From contig NC_092231.1 in NCBI RefSeq assembly GCF_036320965.1, forward strand, positions 24,923,394-24,987,393: a stretch of 64,000 nucleotides of DNA, in the 5' to 3' direction. The notes under the pieces are model-generated. The model did no database searches. It was not told where the DNA came from and saw only the letters and a program-made list of their open reading frames with translations. This DNA comes from Panulirus ornatus (taxonomy: Eukaryota > Arthropoda > Malacostraca > Decapoda > Palinuridae). The position numbers and the translations under genes are program-made. Shown here piece by piece: positions 51,841-63,672 of the stretch; the stretch's first letter is position 1; every line of letters begins with the position of its first letter.

Positions 51841-51842
<2 letters not shown>

Positions 51843-52165
51843 CTGCGTCTCATATAAACTATTGGGTCAGGAGGGAGAAATAGAGGAGTTGGGGATGGTT
51901 GGCATTTTCTCTGCGACGCTTGTAGACGTTGAAAAAGTCCCTTGATCGGTAATTTAATGGAGAATTCGTGTTTTAGGCTGGAAGGCACTGGAGACGTTAG
52001 ACCGGTCTATATAGCCCATCTGGGGCTGGTGCAGGTCCAGGCGACTGAAAGGGAGCGGGGAAGGGTGGAAAGGAAGTATGAGGAGGCAAGGGGAATGGGA
52101 GGGTGTTGATGAAAAGAATAGATATGAGGAATTTTGATAGAAATATGAATAGGGTTGAGTGGAGG

Positions 52166-52167
<2 letters not shown>
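51841..52167. other. unassigned sequence
   Basis: Nothing recognised. Confidence 0.4.

Positions 52168-52246
<79 letters not shown>
52168..52246. repeat. (AT)n microsatellite
   Basis: About 79 bp of AT, then a short GT run. Confidence 0.98.
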
Positions 52247-52249
<3 letters not shown>

Positions 52250-52269
52250 GTGTGTGCGGTTTACAGAAA

Positions 52270-52460
52270 TCAACGTGATGTCACTGTGGACTGATCCAAG
52301 GCATGTGAAACTATGGATACTCATCCATAGTTTCACATGCCCTGATGGAGGATTGGTTGATGCTTCGGTGCATCGCTTTTGACAGGGAGTGGATGTGAAT
52401 GAAGGCGGCCTTTCTTCTTCTGTCATCGGCGCTACTTCACTACCGCAGGAAACGGCGAAC
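52270..52460 (+). mobile_element. LINE A 3'-end remnant with internal hairpin
   Basis: GTGATGTCACTGTGGACTGA and CAAGGCATGTGAAAC match the end of LINE A, and GGATGTGAATGAAGGCGGCC and CACTACCGCAGGAAACGGCG match its older-type 3' UTR. A perfect 19-bp inverted repeat at 52300-52341 (GGCATGTGAAACTATGGAT, 4-nt loop) interrupts it. Confidence 0.75.
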
Positions 52461-52465
52461 AATTA

Positions 52466-52585
52466 CTTTCCAAAAGAAGGAACAGACCAAGGAGCCAAGT
52501 GAGAAATTTACCATCTTAAGACTCTGTCATCTGTTCTTGACGCTACCTTACGTGAGGGGGAAATGGCAAGCATTTATAATACATA
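52466..52585 (+). mobile_element. X element, old 3' half
   Basis: TTCCAAAAGAAGGAACAGAC and GACGCTACCTTACGTGAGGG, then GGAAATGGCAAGC, match the 3' half of X with about 25 percent change. It directly follows a LINE A 3' end. Confidence 0.7.
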
Positions 52586-52745
52586 TACAAGACCCTATTT
52601 TAGGGGTTCTTGTAACTCTTGAGAGTGCGCTGCAATCAGGAGCAGGGAATTGAGGTTCTCCATTGAAGTGAGACGTTCCTCAACAATACGGTACTCCCTT
52701 TCGTAAAATGACGACACAGATTTGTCATTGGTTCTCTTATGTCTG

Positions 52746-52749
<4 letters not shown>

Positions 52750-52791
<42 letters not shown>
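52750..52791. repeat. (CA)n microsatellite
   Basis: About 42 bp of CA. Confidence 0.98.
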
Positions 52792-52792
<1 letters not shown>

Positions 52793-52862
52793 CTATGGTG
52801 TACCTGAAGCATTATGTGTTAACCATTAATGTCATTATTAACGTATTATTTCTTTTTCACAG

Positions 52863-52901
52863 GTAAGTTGCTGCTGCTACGGTGAGGAGGTCGACTGGCC
52901 T
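52863..52901 (+). other. microexon-like segment, weak candidate
   Basis: Thirty-nine bases (13 codons; one frame reads VSCCCYGEEVDWP) between TTATTTCTTTTTCACAG and GTAAGTACA, close to consensus acceptor and donor sites. A possible branch-point TTAAC lies just upstream at about 52838. With no other exon found, it could be chance. Confidence 0.2.
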
Positions 52902-52935
52902 GTAAGTACATGATAATGACTGAATGTGATTGGTT

Positions 52936-52936
<1 letters not shown>

Positions 52937-53002
<66 letters not shown>
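52937..53002. repeat. (AT)n microsatellite
   Basis: About 66 bp of AT. Confidence 0.98.
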
Positions 53003-53004
<2 letters not shown>

Positions 53005-53214
53005 TAACAAGTAAGCGTATGTCACTAATTTTTTCGTTCTCATAATCATTTTTCAACGAGGGAGATTAACTGATTGATGATCTGGTTGAGGGTGATTGAT
53101 TAATGAGTAATGATCCGTCATATAGATTGATAATTGGTCTCTGCGCAGAACTTTCTTGTCAGATCACTTCGAGAAAAAAACACTTCGATACCTTACTAAC
53201 CGTGGATATAGCGA

Positions 53215-53216
<2 letters not shown>

Positions 53217-53286
<70 letters not shown>
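53217..53286. repeat. (AT)n microsatellite
   Basis: About 70 bp of AT. Confidence 0.98.
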
Positions 53287-53289
<3 letters not shown>

Positions 53290-53609
53290 GTATTCAAAAA
53301 TAGTGCGATATGTATAGTTATGATGTGACATTGTTTGATTTAGGCTTACATGAGTATAGACTGTGTATTTCTATACTTAACCTTTGCATATGTATTTTAT
53401 CTCTCTTTACGTAGGCAGTTTGTACTAGTAATTCTTTTTTTTTTATGTATCTTTGTGGTCGGTGTAAATAGAAGGTCTTTATGTATGTTTTTATTGGTTG
53501 TTTATTGTGTGTGTATAGCCTGTCAGAGGCTTCCGTGGATAAATGTACTCCTTTGCTGTGTGTGCATAAAATAGTATGGCATGTATATACAAAGACTGTG
53601 TAAGTCTAA

Positions 53610-53611
<2 letters not shown>

Positions 53612-53666
<55 letters not shown>
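53612..53666. repeat. (AT)n microsatellite
   Basis: About 55 bp of AT. Confidence 0.98.
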
Positions 53667-53669
<3 letters not shown>

Positions 53670-54554
53670 TCATAGAAGCAGGCTTGGTAAATTTGCTCAG
53701 TGTTATTCGAGCCTTGATCTGAACCAGCAACACATACGAAGCTTCTGTGTAGTCAGGCTTGCCATCTGCCGAGGTGCAGTTGAAGCAAGCCTTTCATTAT
53801 TTTTCGTCAGATGTAAATAATTATCGGACAAAACCCGGGAAGAGACTTTCGTCTCTCACTGTACATAGATCAGTGTGTAGTGCATGTGTCCAGGATCATC
53901 TGATGGCTAGAGTTAGGTTGTAGTTACAGAGTAGAACGTAATCTGAAATTGTAGACAGATTGTAGACAGTCTGTTAATGACAGTCGGGGCGGCAGCTCGC
54001 GTGTTGATTACCTTGCCTTTCAACATTCTTCTTCATTAACAGATAATTTTCCTACGGACTTAAGTCTCCCGGGAAGATTGAAATGAGATATGTATTTGTC
54101 CTCGGCAGTTTGTTTTTCCACGAGGGAATGAATACTAGAAAATTTAGAATATGGAAACTGGTTAAGGATGACGTATTACGATACGATAAAGTAACTCAAA
54201 CGAAATGTGTTTCTTGATAAACGTTATCAAACTTATCCTAACTTAAACTCACCTAACTAACCAGACCTAAACATGAACTGGCTTAAGCTTACTTAGGCTA
54301 AACAGAATATTAGATTTCTGATTTTGTGACTTCAATCAGTGATTCATGTTCCTTACGAATGTAATCGTTGTAATTACTGGTAGAGGGAGTGTTCAGGTGA
54401 AGTGATCCTAGCATAACCACAGGCAGCGTGAGGTGGTATATCAGGGGCAGTAAAGAGCTAGACGCCGAGCCTGGCGATCCTCTAACGTGATTCCATCTGC
54501 CTGGAGGCGATCACTTCCTTGCACGCTTGGCGTTCGCAAGTTACAACTTGACAT
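53667..54554. other. unassigned sequence
   Basis: Repeat-poor. No gene recognised. Confidence 0.4.
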
Positions 54555-55020
54555 ACTACTGGAGGCTGCCAAAGCCACGGTATTGCCCTTCTAGAGTACC
54601 AAATGCCCAGTGGTGCTTTCTTGGTTGCCATAGCCACAGTGATGTCCCTCCTGAGTGATAATGCCCCAGTGTTGTCCCCTTTTTAGGTGCCAGATGTCCA
54701 GTAGTGTCTGCTAGGTTGCCAAAGCCACGATGGTGCCACTTCTAAGTGCCAAAGGCCCGGTACTTTCCCTCTCAGATGCCAGAGCCTCGGTGTTGTGTGC
54801 CCGCCCTGGATGCCAAAGCCTCGTTCTTGCTCCTCTTGTGAACCATGGGTAAGATGGTGCCCTTCCTGGATGCCAAAGCCTCATTGGTGCCTCCTGGACG
54901 CCACGCCATAGTGATGCCACTCTTGGGTGCCGTAGACCTGTTGGTGCTAGACCTGGGTGGTGGGAGCGGCCCTCCCACCTTAGCCAAAGCCACTCCGGTG
55001 CCGCTACTCTTCAAGGGCAG
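54555..55020 (+). repeat. degenerate minisatellite, about 30-40 bp unit
   Basis: TGCCAAAGCCACGGTGGTGCC-like units recur about thirteen times with variable links (CTTCTGGGTGCCA). Strongly diverged, so old. Confidence 0.8.
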
Positions 55021-55555
<535 letters not shown>

Positions 55556-55787
55556 TTTGATAACTCACGAACAAACAGCATCATGCAGGAGACTCACCTC
55601 TATCATCACATGAGCTGTTTCGCCGACAGCAGTCAGGAGGAGAGTGGAGGTGACCGTTGGTAGCGGGGGTGAGGGAGATGTGAGGGAGAGGGGCAGGAGG
55701 GGCTTGCGATGGGGGAGGGAGGGGGATAAGCTGAGCCTTCGGTGGTATGCCAGGGTGACCTTTGACCTTACCCGGACCCCTAGATAC

Positions 55788-55790
<3 letters not shown>

Positions 55791-55820
<30 letters not shown>
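55791..55820. repeat. (GA)n microsatellite
   Basis: 30 bp of GA. Confidence 0.97.
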
Positions 55821-55826
<6 letters not shown>

Positions 55827-55977
55827 GCGTATGTCTGTCTGATTTTGTGTGTTTGTTTTGTGCGTATTTTGCATGCGTATGTATTGTGTGCATGAATGTC
55901 TGCCCATATGAGTGTTTATTTATGTTCGGTTATGTTTGTGTTGGTGTCTACGTGCTTTTGTATGTATGTTTACGTAC

Positions 55978-56400
55978 TGAACAACTACAGGAATAAACAT
56001 AATTTACAACTACAGTTCTGTATTAAATTTACAACTACAGAAATTGACATGCTTTACAACTACAAGTCTATATTAAGTTTACAACCACAGGAATAGACGT
56101 ACTTTACAACTGCAGGTCTATACTAAGTTTACAACTACAGGACAAAAAATCCTTTACAACTACAGGTCTATATTAGATTTACAACTACAGGAATAAACAT
56201 TCTTTACAACCATAGAAATGTTCATACTTGATAACTGTAAGATCTACATTCTTAACGACCGCTGGCATATACATATTTCATAACCATAAAAATCTCCATA
56301 CCTTACGACTGCAGGAATATACATACTTTGCATCTATAGAACTATACATACTTTACAACTACAGGACTATACGTATTTCATAACTCCAGGGCTATGCAAA
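55978..56400 (+). repeat. minisatellite, about 28-bp unit, alternating variants
   Basis: TTTACAACTACAGGAATAAAC and TTTACAACTACAGGTCTATATTA variants alternate, giving a roughly 56-bp dimer. About fifteen units, decaying to the right. Confidence 0.9.
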
Positions 56401-56618
56401 CTTGGAGCATGTTGTAAGAATACCTTCAGATGTAACAGATTCTTTTCTCATCCACTCTTCCCCTCACTCTCCACGTGTCTTATGTGCACACGCCTCCTCA
56501 CCTGTCCTTTACGGGAACGTAGCTCACACGTTCACATACGTACATACACGCGAGCTCACACGCTCAGAATCAAAGTCGCACAAAAACACACACGAAACCC
56601 CTTACTCAACCACAAGCA

Positions 56619-56638
56619 CACACACACACACAAACACA

Positions 56639-56692
<54 letters not shown>
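56619..56692. repeat. (CA)n microsatellite
   Basis: About 70 bp of CA with one CCACAC interruption. Confidence 0.98.
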
Positions 56693-56698
<6 letters not shown>

Positions 56699-56819
56699 AC
56701 TCACGGACCGTCACACACGCGGAAGTAATTCGGATTTCAGGGAATATCGGCTGAAGTTCCTGTTCACGTATAAAGGTGGGTTAACTGAAACTCAGAGGCA
56801 GAGGTTGTAAGGTATGGGT

Positions 56820-57125
56820 CGAGGAGAAAGACTCCGGAATTGGTTATTAACCTCCCTGAGCACGACGGTACGACCCCAGGGTGTGATGGTAGGGCATTTG
56901 ACTCGACCCCTAAGGGTCATGCCAGACTGCAGGCTCAAAGGTCGTCCTGCCGTGCTCAAGGGTCGCACCACCGTGCTCAAGGGTCGCACCGCCGTGCTCA
57001 AGGGTCGCACCACCGTGCTCAAGGGTCGCACCGCCGTGCTCAAGGGTCGCACCGCCGTGCTCAAAGGTCGCACCGCCGTGCTCAAGGGTCGCACCACCGT
57101 GCTCAAGGGTCGCACCGCCGTGCAA
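56820..57125 (+). repeat. 21-bp minisatellite family, locus 4 (42-bp dimer)
   Basis: Nine units of CGCACCRCCGTGCTCAAGG-type, with CACCACCG and CACCGCCG versions partly alternating. The flank (56866-56943) has CGACCCCTAAGGGTCATG and CAGACTGCAGGCTCAAAGG, matching the flank of locus 3. Confidence 0.95.
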
Positions 57126-57547
57126 TCCAAATCTCAACCACAACACAGTAAAGCCCATCCAGAATCGTTTCTTTGGTATCCTGTTTCTACCTCATCTTTC
57201 GCCTATAGTTACGCACCGTCAATAGCCCCCTGAATTCTAGGATTTATCTTCGTACATACGTTTCTCCCTCAGGGATCTGAGTGAGTCCCTTAGAGTCCTC
57301 GAGAGCATTTCCCTCAGTTCTCTTCCCTCAATTAATGAATTATTTTGAGGTGTGAATCTTCCTCCTCCTCTTCCCATGCTTTCGCACTGCGTTCAAGCAA
57401 GTGTACACTGTAACGCGTTTGTAGTTGTGTCTCTTTAAACTGAAATTTAATTTACAGACTTACAGGATGTGATATCTAGCCATGAAAAGATTTGATATGA
57501 ACATTTTAATTAACAAAGCGACAGGCGCACGAGTTCAGCTTTCCCGT

Positions 57548-57549
<2 letters not shown>
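57126..57549. other. unassigned sequence
   Basis: Nothing recognised. Confidence 0.4.

Positions 57550-57584
<35 letters not shown>
57550..57584. repeat. (GT)n microsatellite
   Basis: About 35 bp of GT. Confidence 0.97.
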
Positions 57585-57586
<2 letters not shown>

Positions 57587-57801
57587 TTTGGTTTATTAGA
57601 TGTTTTTTTCGACTTGTATCATACATATATGTATGCTGATTCAGTGTGCCGTGTACATGTAATGTGCCATACACATCTTTACCAATGTCAGATCCTCTGT
57701 AGCATTATTTGCTCCGTGATATGGTACGGATTACGGACATGGCTTGCTGTTGAAGGTGGAAATTGCTGGAAAATTATTTTTAGGAACTATATGACCGATA
57801 T

Positions 57802-57802
<1 letters not shown>

Positions 57803-57873
<71 letters not shown>
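57803..57873. repeat. (GA)n microsatellite
   Basis: About 70 bp of GA. Confidence 0.98.
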
Positions 57874-57877
<4 letters not shown>

Positions 57878-57974
57878 CTTCCAAGTACTTGCGATTGGAC
57901 TTTGTCCGAGGGCACGGCTAACGCGTGGTGCTCACCGCATGAGGATAGAGGCGTGTGGCAGTTTCGTGTTGTCG

Positions 57975-58172
57975 TGTTGTGAGTCAGTTGGAAAGATTGT
58001 ATGCTTGTGGACTCCAGGCCAGCAGCCCACGTATGGATGAGGCAGGAAGATGAGATAGTTACCCAGTGGAAAAGGAGTGACATTTGTCTGCCACTGAAGT
58101 GGTGTCTTACTGCGTAGCTGTCACTTACCCTCCCGATACCCAGGCGGGTACTGCTGGTAACATGCATGCCTG

Positions 58173-58176
<4 letters not shown>
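57975..58176 (+). repeat. dispersed block related to duplication end
   Basis: GCTTGTGGACTCCAGGCCAG, GATGAGGCAGGAAGATGA and CTCCCGATACCCAGGCGGG align with 39225-39405 and 44504-44684. All three occurrences run into a GA array. Confidence 0.7.

Positions 58177-58252
<76 letters not shown>
58177..58252. repeat. (GA)n microsatellite
   Basis: About 76 bp of GA. Confidence 0.98.
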
Positions 58253-58255
<3 letters not shown>

Positions 58256-58514
58256 GCAAGATATACAAGTAAGTACATGTACTCATCAGACATAACCTAG
58301 GTACCCAGCACATACTACATTCTCTCGCCAGTTTTTACTTCAGGATGGTAATCCCTTCATATTTCTCTTTGTAACACCCTGTAGTTTACATTTTAAGAAC
58401 ATCTCTCAGTTTACCTTAAGGAAGACCTTTTAGTTTACGCCTCCCTGTTGAGCTAACGCTCCAGCAGTCAGGCATGCGATGCTGAGCCTATCTGGGAGGC
58501 TTTGGTACCAGTAG

Positions 58515-58752
58515 ACTCTGGAGGAGGAGGAGGAGAAAGAGGACGAGGAGGGGGAGAAAGAGGAGGAGGAGGAGGAGGAGAGGAGGAGGGGAAGGGGAGG
58601 AGAAGAGGAGGAGGAGAAAGGGGAGGAGAAAGAGGAGGAGGAGAAAGCAGAGGAGGAGGGGCAAGAGGAGGAGGAGAAAGAGGAGGAGAAGGAAGGGGAG
58701 GAGGAGGGGCAAGTGGGGGAGGAGAAACAGGAGGAGGAAGAGGAGGCCCTCC
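58515..58752 (+). repeat. GAG-rich polypurine tract
   Basis: About 235 bp almost entirely purine on the plus strand (GGAGGAGGAGAAAGAGG-type). The serine-rich minus frame 58430-59059 is a by-product. Confidence 0.95.
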
Positions 58753-58956
58753 TCCTCCCTCCTAGTTTCTCCTCCAGAACTCTGGCAGTCGTCGATGGGC
58801 CATGTGGACCAACTTTTAAAGTTGGGACGCCGACGGAGGGAAAGTGGTTAAGTTGTAGCTGTAAGTTGGCTGGCGGAGTGTTGTGCTGGGGTCGGAGCAA
58901 CAGGTGATGGCCATAGGGCTCAAGTGTTGCTGCCGCCGCCGCTTGGGTCGTCCTGG

Positions 58957-58961
<5 letters not shown>

Positions 58962-58993
<32 letters not shown>
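58962..58993. repeat. (CA)n microsatellite
   Basis: About 32 bp of CA. Confidence 0.97.
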
Positions 58994-58995
<2 letters not shown>

Positions 58996-59216
58996 GGGCA
59001 GAACCATGTGGGTACAGCAGCTTTGGTTTGTAGGTGCTGTGCTCCGAGGACCAAAGCAACTGTAGTCATGTAGTTATGTCACTGTAGTGATTTAAGAATG
59101 AGTTTGTTGTGATAGATTCATGTGGTGATTCGTCCGTGTGATTTACATGTTATTGAATGATTCTGTACGTCAACCGCTGCGTTGTGTTGGTGATGATTTG
59201 TTCAGAGGTGTGTGCA

Positions 59217-59217
<1 letters not shown>

Positions 59218-59282
<65 letters not shown>
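59218..59282. repeat. (AT)n microsatellite
   Basis: About 65 bp of AT. Confidence 0.98.
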
Positions 59283-59287
<5 letters not shown>

Positions 59288-59784
59288 CATATATGAATCA
59301 GGTTTTGATATGAGATCCTCTGCACTGGTATTATTAACTAGTGTGGATATGTATCTCTAAGAGTTCATTAAGTTTCACATTCCTGCACATGTGTATGAAG
59401 TATTTTTGTATATTTTCTTTACGTATTGAAGTATTTTGTGTGTTGTCTATATTATCGTATGTGTTTAGTATAAGTATTTGCGTATTTTGATCTACTAAGG
59501 GACGTCTTCTGATGGTATTATATTTCTATTATTTATTGGTTATACACAATACTGGGTTATGTATGCTTCTGCATGTTTACTGTCGTTTATGGTGAAATCT
59601 GCCGTTTTATAGCATCAGGATTGAAGACCGCCAATGCGTTTCTAAGGGGAATCGGAATACATTTTGTACATGGAGATGAATAGAGACTGTAGCCTCACTG
59701 GACGAATCAGCTTAGTGTGGGGAGTGAAAAAGTAAGAAGCGATGTGTGATAAGAAAATGTTGTAGTCTATGTTTCACTTTAACT
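59283..59784. other. unassigned AT-rich sequence
   Basis: Nothing recognised. Confidence 0.4.
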
Positions 59785-59955
59785 TGACCCCTGACCCCGA
59801 GCCTTTAAAGGTCATGTCAAACGTCACGTAATCACACCTAAGGGTCGCAGAGCTCACACTGCCGCTCTCATGGATCGTATCGTCATGCTTGAGAGACTTG
59901 CCGTCATGCATGAAAATCGTAGCTTCATGCTGGAAGGGTCATGCTGGAAGGGTCA
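59785..59955 (+). repeat. 21-bp minisatellite family, locus 5 (degenerate)
   Basis: The flank CTTGACCCCTGACCCCGAG and AAGGTCATGTCAAACG matches locus 3 and 4 flanks. About five decayed units follow (CGTATCGTCATGCTTGAG, CTTGCCGTCATGCATGA). Confidence 0.75.
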
Positions 59956-61445
59956 TGGATGAATGTGTGTAGAGGGCAACGTTGAGAAAAGGTATGACCA
60001 ACTCACTGTATTGATGAAGGGTAATTATGATGATGTCTACACTTTTATCTCGTGATGATTTGATTATATTTTCTCGTTTCATGTCCCTTTGCAAATTGAA
60101 ATGGTACACCCAGAAAAGCCGTGAAATACATAAGAACCATGAAGATGGTCTGTGTTACCTTATAATTTATAATCCAAGAATGTGATATTCTCAATAGATA
60201 TTCGTAGACAAAATATTCTAAGTGCTCATCTTTACCAAAAATCGAAAAACAATGATAATGTTGTAATAATAAGCTAGGAGTTAAAATGTTAAGCCTAAAT
60301 GGATTGCCCAATTAACCAGGTTAATGATAAAGCCAAATGTGTCGCCAGCTTATCCAGGATAATGATAAAGATAAATGCATTGCCCATACAACCAAGGTAT
60401 TGGTAAAGTTAAATGGGTTGTTGTCATTAAGTCTATATTGACTATGGGAATGTACCCCAACTTCCTAAATAGATTATTAAAGTAACCAACATATGCGAGT
60501 CTTAAAGTAGTTTTTTTTTTCTTAATTTAGGTAAACATCGGTAATTGAAAACCCAGCATGTCCTGAAGACAGACAGACCTGTTTGACATACTCGTGCCAT
60601 TTAATTTACCTTGTTATCGAAATGTCAATAAAATGAAAAAAAAGACTCATAAAAGTATTGAAACCCGTAGCGAGCCACAGAACCATATCTTCCAATATAT
60701 TTAACTTGCTATTTTATAAACGTAGATACAACTGACGTGAAGATTTAGGTTCTGGTTTGTAACTGTTTCCTGTCAGACTCTGTTTCTGTGCAAGTAGAGA
60801 TCATCAGATCTGCCGAGACTCCTACAGGCCCATAGGAGTTTATACTGCCATTACTGCTGAAAACGACTATGGTAATACATAAGTCTAATGTTAACATATA
60901 ATCGATATGTTTCTCGTTCTGAAAGATCTATTGAACCCTCGCTAATAGAGTTCTCAGCTTACGTTCAAGACTCCACAGATAAAAGAATGCCTTCCCGAGA
61001 GTCATTACAAAGTTTCCGACTCTGTACATTACAGTCATGACATTACATAGATCTAGTAGGTATCGGAAATGGGGGGTTCCTTTCCTATATCTGTAAGTTA
61101 CTTCTCATACAGAAACCAGACTGCTGTAGTATACGCTCTCGTTTTCTTATAAATATACAAAGTTTGTTGATCAGAAGGTCAGTTAACCTAGAGATAAGAT
61201 GCATGTCTATATACTAGATTTATAGGCTATTATTCCTATAGTTGCAAGAAACATTAACATTGCATATTATTCTTTAAGGTCTCTTTGGACAGAAGATCCG
61301 CATATATTTCTTACTTTGTATGAGATTATGAATTTCCACAAGGAAATCTCGCTGCACGTGCAATATTCATGAATAAAGTTCTTGATTTCCAACCTCAGTA
61401 AATCTGTCAAGGAGTTCTTGTACGATGCATTAGTCCAGCTGTGTA
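59956..61445. other. unassigned AT-rich sequence, 1.5 kb
   Basis: A short imperfect repeat (GGATTGCCCAATTAACCAGG, GTGTCGCCAGCTTATCCAGG, GCATTGCCCATACAACCAAGG) at 60300-60410, about 60 bp apart. No gene recognised. Confidence 0.45.
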
Positions 61446-61560
61446 TTATCCCTGGGGAGGAGGGAGAAAGAACACGTATCTCTTGCATGTTGTAGAGGTG
61501 GCCTGAGAGGGGTGGAAGTGTGTGAGTGGTGTTGGAAATCATCCCTTACTCTATCGTCCC
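61446..61560 (+). mobile_element. X element, degenerate head
   Basis: TTATCCCTGGGGAGGAGGGA and GAAAGAACACGTATCTCTTGC, then TTGGAAATCATCCCTT, resemble the 5' part of X with many changes. Confidence 0.6.
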
Positions 61561-61916
61561 ATTCAGAAGGTGGGAACAGAAGGAACCCAGCGAGAACTTC
61601 TTCTCAGAGGCCAGCATACATAACGAGAAATGAAAAGAAAGAACATGTACGTTACGGAGACAGGACAATACCTCCTGAAATTTGCGGCCGGATGAACTAA
61701 GAAATGCGCAGTGTCGTGCAGTAGAATTTATCGCCTTTGAGATTACCCGATGCGTTTGCTACAAAGGATGAAGTATGTGTTAATCTAAGGGCGTCCTCTC
61801 CCCTCTAAGGAAGCGGGGGTATTAATGTTTCCCTTCCTTCGACTCTTGCTACATTATGTGTTTGTAAAGGGAACCACAGCCAAGACAGAAGTATTTGTGT
61901 ATTTTTGATTAAGTCG
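61561..61916. other. unassigned sequence
   Basis: Nothing recognised. Confidence 0.4.
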
Positions 61917-61980
61917 AGCTGAAACGACACGTGTAACTTGAGTGCTGTAATCAAGACCATCTCATCAGCGCTATATAATA

Positions 61981-62056
<76 letters not shown>

Positions 62057-62215
62057 TACCTATGTCAAGTACCCAGTTTATCCTATGGGGGGAATGAACA
62101 GCTGGGCGGACTGTGGACCGGCTCTGGGGACCAGGATTCGATCCTGTGCGGGCTCAGCCCCGGGCGGCTTGTGAGTGCGTCACGATCAGTAACTATGACT
62201 ACGACACCATTGAGG
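61917..62215 (-). mobile_element. SINE-2 (tRNA-derived), with long internal AT array
   Basis: TGTAATCAAGACCATCTCAT and CAGCGCTATATAA on the left, (AT)n at 61976-62047, then GATGTTC-like GAATGAACAGCTGGGCGGAC, GGATTCGATCC (B box, minus) and GCCCCGGGCGGC. Same layout as 50503-50715, but the internal AT tract is about 70 bp. Confidence 0.8.
61976..62047. repeat. (AT)n inside SINE-2
   Basis: About 70 bp of AT at the fixed internal position of SINE-2. Confidence 0.97.
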
Positions 62216-62514
62216 TCCACATCAGTATTGTCATTTATTGTCCCTTTTTATCATGTGTTGCTCTAGATAATATTGTCATTATCACGTTTTATCATCATGT
62301 TGTTGCTTTAGATAATATTGTCATTTATTATCTCGTTTTATCGTCATGTCTTTCAGTAAACCTCGATTTATGCATGGTACAGCCATTACTTAAATGTTTG
62401 TCGTAGGGAAAAGTATTAAGATTAATCTGTTCTCGTTCGATATAACACAGCTCTGAAAACAATTATGCCATCTTTGTTGTTTCATATGAACTGTTTAATG
62501 TATTTTAACCACCT
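62216..62514. other. unassigned sequence with a short repeat
   Basis: GATAATATTGTCATT occurs twice (62266 and 62314) with TATCACGTTTTATC-like neighbours. Nothing else recognised. Confidence 0.45.
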
Positions 62515-62745
62515 GATTGCGACGGTACGATCCCTGAACACGACGGTACGATCCCTGAACACGACGGTATGATCTTTGAACACGACGATACGATCCTTGA
62601 ACACGACGGTACGATCCTTGAACACGACGGTACGATCCTTGAACGCGACGGTACGATCCTTAAGGTCGACCTTCAAGTATGATTGTTTGACAAAGACCGA
62701 TTCGTCCCGTCTTGCTACATAGTCGCACGGTCGTGCTCAAGGAAT
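62515..62745 (-). repeat. 21-bp minisatellite family, locus 6 (inverted)
   Basis: Seven units of GAACACGACGGTACGATCC-type, the reverse complement of the family unit, followed by GCACGGTCGTGCTCAAGG in the other orientation at 62725-62742. The only locus whose main array is inverted. Confidence 0.93.
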
Positions 62746-63660
62746 TTTAAAGTGAGCAGGTCGACAAGAGAGATAAAGAGAAAGAGAAAAATTAAACAAC
62801 CTGAAATTTTATCCATTAAATGACGAAAAGTCTTTGGTTTTTCACTTCGACGTTTTCAAATTATTGACGTTTATAACACGCAACTTGGGTACTTTGTCCA
62901 TGTTTTTTTTTTATCATGAGAGGAAATTGGGAGGCGGGACACGAATCATATATGAAATTATTACCATTTTCAACTGGAAATAATCGTTCCCATTGCCTGA
63001 ATTTTTACTCTGGGCAGCTTGGGGAGGGGGAGGGGGATGGGAGGGAAGGGGGTGGGGGCGGAGGGAGGGTAGGCTTTGGATCCAGCGGAACATATCTGCA
63101 TCAGAGCTCGCCTTTTGTATTCTCTTTGATGGCTTTGCATAAAACTGGGTGTGCAGTGCACTTCTGTCATTACCTCGTCATCAAATATTGACTCCGTACA
63201 CCGCTGCGCCCGTCACTGTCCCTACTGCAGTGATATCTGAATCGAGGTCCCTGTCGCTCCTGTGGACGTTGTGACCGTGCTGTTAGCTCCTCGTTGGTCG
63301 CCTGACTGACTACGTTGTCTAATGTTTCCAGATGGTTGTGGGCGGCGTCGCTGGTAGGGACATAGTGACGATGCTGTGTTTGTTAACATGTATTGATCAG
63401 TGATCCTGTCTTTGCCATGTTTTTGTTAGCATTTATAGATCAGTGATCTTGTCTTTGTCATTTTCGTTTTCATGTATTGATTAGTGATAGTGTATTTGCC
63501 ATTTTTGTTATTATGTACAGGGAAGTGGTATTGCATTTGTCACGTTACTAATCATTATTGTAATGATTCTGTCTTCGTCATATTTATTATGTATAAGGCA
63601 TTTCGTATATACGTAAGCTGGCATCATCACCACTACCAGCTAAGCGTCAGCACATAGAGG
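62746..63660. other. unassigned sequence
   Basis: G-rich run at 63020-63070 and a degenerate repeat of TTGATCAGTGATCCTGTCTTTG-type at about 63393-63560 (four copies, about 50 bp apart). No gene recognised. Confidence 0.45.
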
Positions 63661-63672
63661 AAGCCCTGTTAA

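Noticed and set aside
58430..59059. serine-rich 209-codon minus frame
   Set aside because: Antisense of the GAG-rich polypurine tract.
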